Assembly: GCA_020025115.1 (NCBI GenBank)
Contig: JAHHSP010000053.1
Span: 1-7,939 of the forward strand
Source: Collinsella sp.
Lineage (GTDB): Bacteria; Actinomycetota; Coriobacteriia; Coriobacteriales; Coriobacteriaceae
Direction of reading: 5' to 3'
Length of the DNA: 7,939 nucleotides
The stretch's first letter is position 1; each line of letters starts with the position of its first letter. This document shows positions 5,644-7,939 of the stretch, in pieces. A program made the position numbers and the translations under genes. The notes under the pieces were generated by a model that worked only from the letters and a program-made list of their open reading frames with translations, searched no databases and had not been told where the DNA came from.

Positions 5644-5670
5644 ATGAAAGGAGACACACATGGCAGTTAA
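5644..5670 (+). other. Possible 8-residue leader ORF overlapping the gap start
   Basis: ATG at 5644 opens an 8-residue frame (MKGDTHGS) that stops with TAA at 5668-5670, ten bases inside gap in a different frame. It has a Shine-Dalgarno-like GGGAGG (5634-5639) four bases upstream, partly buried in the leader stem. Translation of it would pass through the gap ribosome binding site and start codon. It is too short for coding statistics, so only the arrangement supports it. Confidence 0.22.
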
Positions 5671-6685
5671 GGTTGCTATCAACGGCTTCGGTCGTATCGG
5701 TCGTCTGGCCTTCCGTCAGATGTTCGGTCACGAGGGCTCCGAGATCGTCGCCATCAACGACCTCACCTCTCCCGACATGCTCGCGTACCTGCTGAAGTAC
5801 GATTCCACGCAGGGCAACTACTCCCGCGATCACAAGGTCGAGGCCACCGAGGACGCCATCATCGTTGACGGCAAGGAGATTAAGATCTACAAGGAGGCCG
5901 ACGCCAACAACCTGCCTTGGGGCGACCTCGACGTCGACGTCGTGCTCGAGTGCACCGGCTTCTACACCTCCAAGGCCAAGGCCCAGGCTCACATCAACGC
6001 CGGCGCCAAGAAGGTCGTCATCTCCGCACCGGCCGGTAACGACCTGCCCACCATCGTCTACAACGTGAACCATGAGGAGCTCACGGCTGAGGACGACATC
6101 ATCTCCGCCGCTTCCTGCACCACCAACTGCCTCGCCCCGATGGCCAAGGGTCTGAACGACTTCGCCCCCATCGTGTCCGGCATCATGACCACCATCCACG
6201 CCTGGACCGGCGATCAGATGGCTCTCGACGGCCCGCAGCGCAAGGGCGACAAGCGTCGTTCCCGCGCCTGCGCCGTGAACATCGTCCCGAACTCCACCGG
6301 TGCCGCCAAGGCCATCGGCCTGGTCCTGCCTGAGCTCAACGGCAAGCTCATCGGTGCCGCCCAGCGCGTTCCCACGCCGACCGGCTCCCTCACCAACCTC
6401 TACGCCGTCGTCGACAAGGTCGTCACCAAGGACGAGGTCAACGCCGCTATGAAGGCCTACGCCGAGACCATCTCCGAGACCTTCGGCTACAACGAGGACG
6501 AGATCGTCTCCACCGACATCATCGGTGAGACCCACGGCTCCATCTTCGACGCCACCCAGACCATGTGCGCCGACCTCGGCAATGGCCAGACCCTGGTTCA
6601 GGTTGTTTCTTGGTACGACAACGAGAACTCCTACACCTCCCAGATGGTCCGCACCATCAAGTACTTCGAGAAGTTCGTCGCTTAA
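5660..6685 (+). CDS. gap: Glyceraldehyde-3-phosphate dehydrogenase, NAD-dependent type I
   Basis: The enzyme oxidises and phosphorylates glyceraldehyde-3-P to 1,3-bisphosphoglycerate in cytoplasmic glycolysis, as a homotetramer. The 341 residues are a normal length. The NAD-binding start is VAINGFGRIGRLAFRQ (5-20), and Asp34 in AINDL favours NAD over NADP. The active site is SAASCTTNCLAP (149-160) with nucleophile Cys153; His180 lies in MTTIHAWTGDQ (176-186). The phosphate-binding area includes GPQRKGDKRRSRA (191-203), NSTGAAKAIG (211-220) and RVPTPTGS (236-243). The C-terminal signature is SWYDNENSYTSQMVRT (317-332). AAAGGAG (5647-5653) sits six bases before the ATG. Codon use is strongly restricted to C/G-ending favoured codons, more than in the regulators upstream, as expected for high expression. 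It is preceded by its own control region and followed by a strong terminator, though pgk comes next on the same strand. Confidence 0.98.
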   Translation: MAVKVAINGFGRIGRLAFRQMFGHEGSEIVAINDLTSPDMLAYLLKYDSTQGNYSRDHKVEATEDAIIVDGKEIKIYKEADANNLPWGDLDVDVVLECTGFYTSKAKAQAHINAGAKKVVISAPAGNDLPTIVYNVNHEELTAEDDIISAASCTTNCLAPMAKGLNDFAPIVSGIMTTIHAWTGDQMALDGPQRKGDKRRSRACAVNIVPNSTGAAKAIGLVLPELNGKLIGAAQRVPTPTGSLTNLYAVVDKVVTKDEVNAAMKAYAETISETFGYNEDEIVSTDIIGETHGSIFDATQTMCADLGNGQTLVQVVSWYDNENSYTSQMVRTIKYFEKFVA

Positions 6686-6727
6686 GTTGCGCGGTAACTC
6701 TCGCATCTAGACCAAGCGTCTACAGGA

Positions 6728-6769
6728 GGGCGCGGCCTCATGGCGTATGCCCGGGGTCGCGCCCTTTTT
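6728..6769 (+). terminator. Strong intrinsic terminator between gap and pgk
   Basis: GGGCGCGGCCTC (6728-6739) pairs with GGGGTCGCGCCC (6753-6764), twelve pairs with two G-U, around a 13-nt loop, and is directly followed by TTTTT (6765-6769). This is a textbook Rho-independent terminator. It would end most gap transcripts before pgk unless read-through or regulation occurs. Confidence 0.88.
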
Positions 6770-6776
6770 GAAGTGG

Positions 6777-6793
6777 GCGGACACATCGTCCGC
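6777..6793 (+). promoter_or_regulatory. Leader hairpin upstream of pgk
   Basis: GCGGAC (6777-6782) pairs with GTCCGC (6788-6793) around the 5-nt loop ACATC, starting eight bases after the gap terminator T-run and ending 15 bases before the pgk ribosome binding site. The stem and loop sizes match the inner hairpin of the gap leader (GCGGGC, 5-nt loop). I see no convincing promoter between the terminator and pgk. Confidence 0.35.
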
Positions 6794-6820
6794 TGCTCAT
6801 CAGATAAGAAAGGAATGGAC

Positions 6821-7939
6821 ATGGCTTTCACCAAGAAGACCGTCCGCGACATCGACGTCGATGGCAAGCGCGTCCTCGTCCGCGTCGACTTCAACGTGCC
6901 GATCAAGGACGGTGTCGTCGGTGACACCACCCGCATCAACGCCGCTCTTCCGACCATCAAGTACCTGGTCGACCACAATGCCCGCGTCATCCTCATGAGC
7001 CACCTCGGCCGTCCGGACGGCACCGGCTTCCAGCCCGAGTTCTCCCTCGAGCCCGTCGCCGCCAAGCTCGCCGAGCTTTCCGGCCTCGATGTGGCCTTCG
7101 TCGCCGACACCTATGGCGAGGACGCCGCCGCCGCCGTCGAGGCTCTCGAGCCCGGCAAGATCCTCGTCCTCGAGAACGTCCGCTTCGACAAGCGCGAGAA
7201 GAAGAACGACCCCGAGATCGCCAAGACGCTCGCCTCCTATGGCGACGTCTTCGTCCTCGACGCCTTCGGCACCGCCCACCGCTCCCAGGGTTCCGTCGTG
7301 GGCCCCGCCGAGTACCTGCCCGCCGTGGCCGGCTTCTTGCTCGAGAAGGAGGTCGACACCCTCACCGGCATCTTCGCCAACCCTGAGCGCCCCCTCGTCG
7401 CCATCGTCGGCGGTTCCAAGGTTTCCTCCAAGATCGGCGTCCTCGACCACCTCATCGACTCCGCTGACACCCTGATCATCGGCGGCGGCATGGCCTACAC
7501 GTTCTTCCTCGCCCAGGGCATGAGCGTCGGCCAGTCCCTCAAGGAGGAGGATTGGGTCGAGCGTGCCGGCGAGATGCTGAAGAAGGCCGAGGAGAAGGGC
7601 GTCAAGATCCTGCTCCCCATCGACAACCGCGTCGCGGACCACTTCGGTGAGGACGCCGTCCCTGAGATCGTCGCCTCCAACGCGATCCCCGATGATCGTG
7701 AGGGCATGGACATCGGCCCCAAGACCGAGGAGCTTTACGCCGAGGCCATCAAGGGCGCCAAGACCGTCTTCTGGAACGGTCCCATGGGCGTCTTCGAGTT
7801 CGATAACTTCGCTCACGGCACCCAGGCGATCGCCGAGGCCGTCGCCGAGGCCGATTGCACCTCCATCATCGGCGGCGGCGATTCCGTCGCGGCCGTCAAC
7901 AAGTTCAACCTGGCCGACAAGATGAGCTGGATTTCCACC
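6821..7939 (+). CDS. pgk: Phosphoglycerate kinase (3' end outside window)
   Basis: Pgk transfers the acyl phosphate of 1,3-bisphosphoglycerate to ADP, making ATP and 3-phosphoglycerate in cytoplasmic glycolysis. The visible 373 residues are nearly the whole protein (family about 390-400). Substrate-site motifs in the N-lobe are RVDFNVP (21-27; Asp23, Asn25), Arg38, SHLGRPDG (60-67), ENVRF (118-122) and DAFGTAHR (147-154). The nucleotide lobe shows GGSKVSSKIGVL (197-208; Lys200, Lys204), GGGMAYTFF (221-229), FWNGPMGVFE (317-326) and GGGDSVAAV (351-359). After DAFGTAHR the chain reads SQGSVVG rather than the common AHAST. AAAGGA (6809-6814) lies six bases before the ATG at 6821; the in-frame ATG at 6815 touches that site and is rejected. 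Codon use is as biased as in gap. A terminator separates it from gap, so its promoter or read-through source is unclear. The frame is intact to the last base. Confidence 0.97.
   Translation, partial: MAFTKKTVRDIDVDGKRVLVRVDFNVPIKDGVVGDTTRINAALPTIKYLVDHNARVILMSHLGRPDGTGFQPEFSLEPVAAKLAELSGLDVAFVADTYGEDAAAAVEALEPGKILVLENVRFDKREKKNDPEIAKTLASYGDVFVLDAFGTAHRSQGSVVGPAEYLPAVAGFLLEKEVDTLTGIFANPERPLVAIVGGSKVSSKIGVLDHLIDSADTLIIGGGMAYTFFLAQGMSVGQSLKEEDWVERAGEMLKKAEEKGVKILLPIDNRVADHFGEDAVPEIVASNAIPDDREGMDIGPKTEELYAEAIKGAKTVFWNGPMGVFEFDNFAHGTQAIAEAVAEADCTSIIGGGDSVAAVNKFNLADKMSWIST

Noticed and set aside
5597..6706. 369-codon open frame on the - strand opposite gap
   Set aside because: It mirrors gap exactly, its Gly/Val/Asp-rich translation is typical of the antisense of biased GC-rich codons, and gap has full family motifs.
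6815..6820. Alternative pgk start at ATG 6815
   Set aside because: It directly abuts the AAAGGA site with zero spacing; ATG 6821 has normal six-base spacing.
6800..7816. 338-codon open frame on the - strand opposite pgk
   Set aside because: Leu/Gly/Asp/Glu-rich repetitive composition is an artefact of the pgk codon bias; no family features or ribosome binding site support it.
1..7939. CRISPR array, tRNA, rRNA, insertion sequence, phage or defence genes
   Set aside because: I looked for repeat-spacer patterns, tRNA-like cloverleafs, transposase motifs and toxin/antitoxin pairs and saw none; all long frames are assigned to housekeeping genes.

Overview
The window is high-GC, densely coded bacterial DNA with every gene on the + strand. 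It most likely comes from an actinobacterium of the class Coriobacteriia (Collinsella/Olsenella type). The evidence is the uvrC ... rapZ-yvcK-whiA-gap-pgk gene order, an Arg-type RapZ P-loop, strong C/G third-position bias, and good Shine-Dalgarno sequences. The genus is inferred from protein style, not from a database search.

Layout: the 3' end of uvrC (1-402); a 132-nt gap with weak hairpins; nanE (535-1215); a long perfect inverted repeat with a downstream T-run (1232-1294); a leader and manA-type mannose-6-phosphate isomerase (1449-2399); an intrinsic terminator (2425-2460); a tight three-gene operon rapZ-yvcK-whiA (2535-5461, gaps of 2 and 0 nt); a 198-nt regulatory region with two operator-like palindromes, an AT-rich promoter block and a structured leader; gap (5660-6685); a strong intrinsic terminator with a leader hairpin behind it; and pgk, cut off by the window end after 373 codons.

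How the genes fit together: NanE feeds ManNAc-6-P into GlcNAc-6-P, and ManA links fructose-6-P with mannose-6-P. RapZ and YvcK belong to families that sense or bind amino-sugar metabolites (GlcN6P for RapZ in E. coli, UDP-GlcNAc for YvcK in Bacillus). WhiA is a DNA-binding regulator nearly always found beside them. Gap and Pgk run lower glycolysis. The conserved actinobacterial block therefore appears to be extended here by two hexose/amino-sugar enzymes placed between uvrC and rapZ.

I found no CRISPR array, tRNA, rRNA, insertion sequence, phage gene or obviously new multi-gene system. The parts most worth a second look are non-coding: the gap control region (paired LacI-type operator-like sites, a two-part leader hairpin, and a 9-codon mini-ORF overlapping the gap start), the 17-bp perfect inverted repeat after nanE, and the terminator separating gap from pgk.
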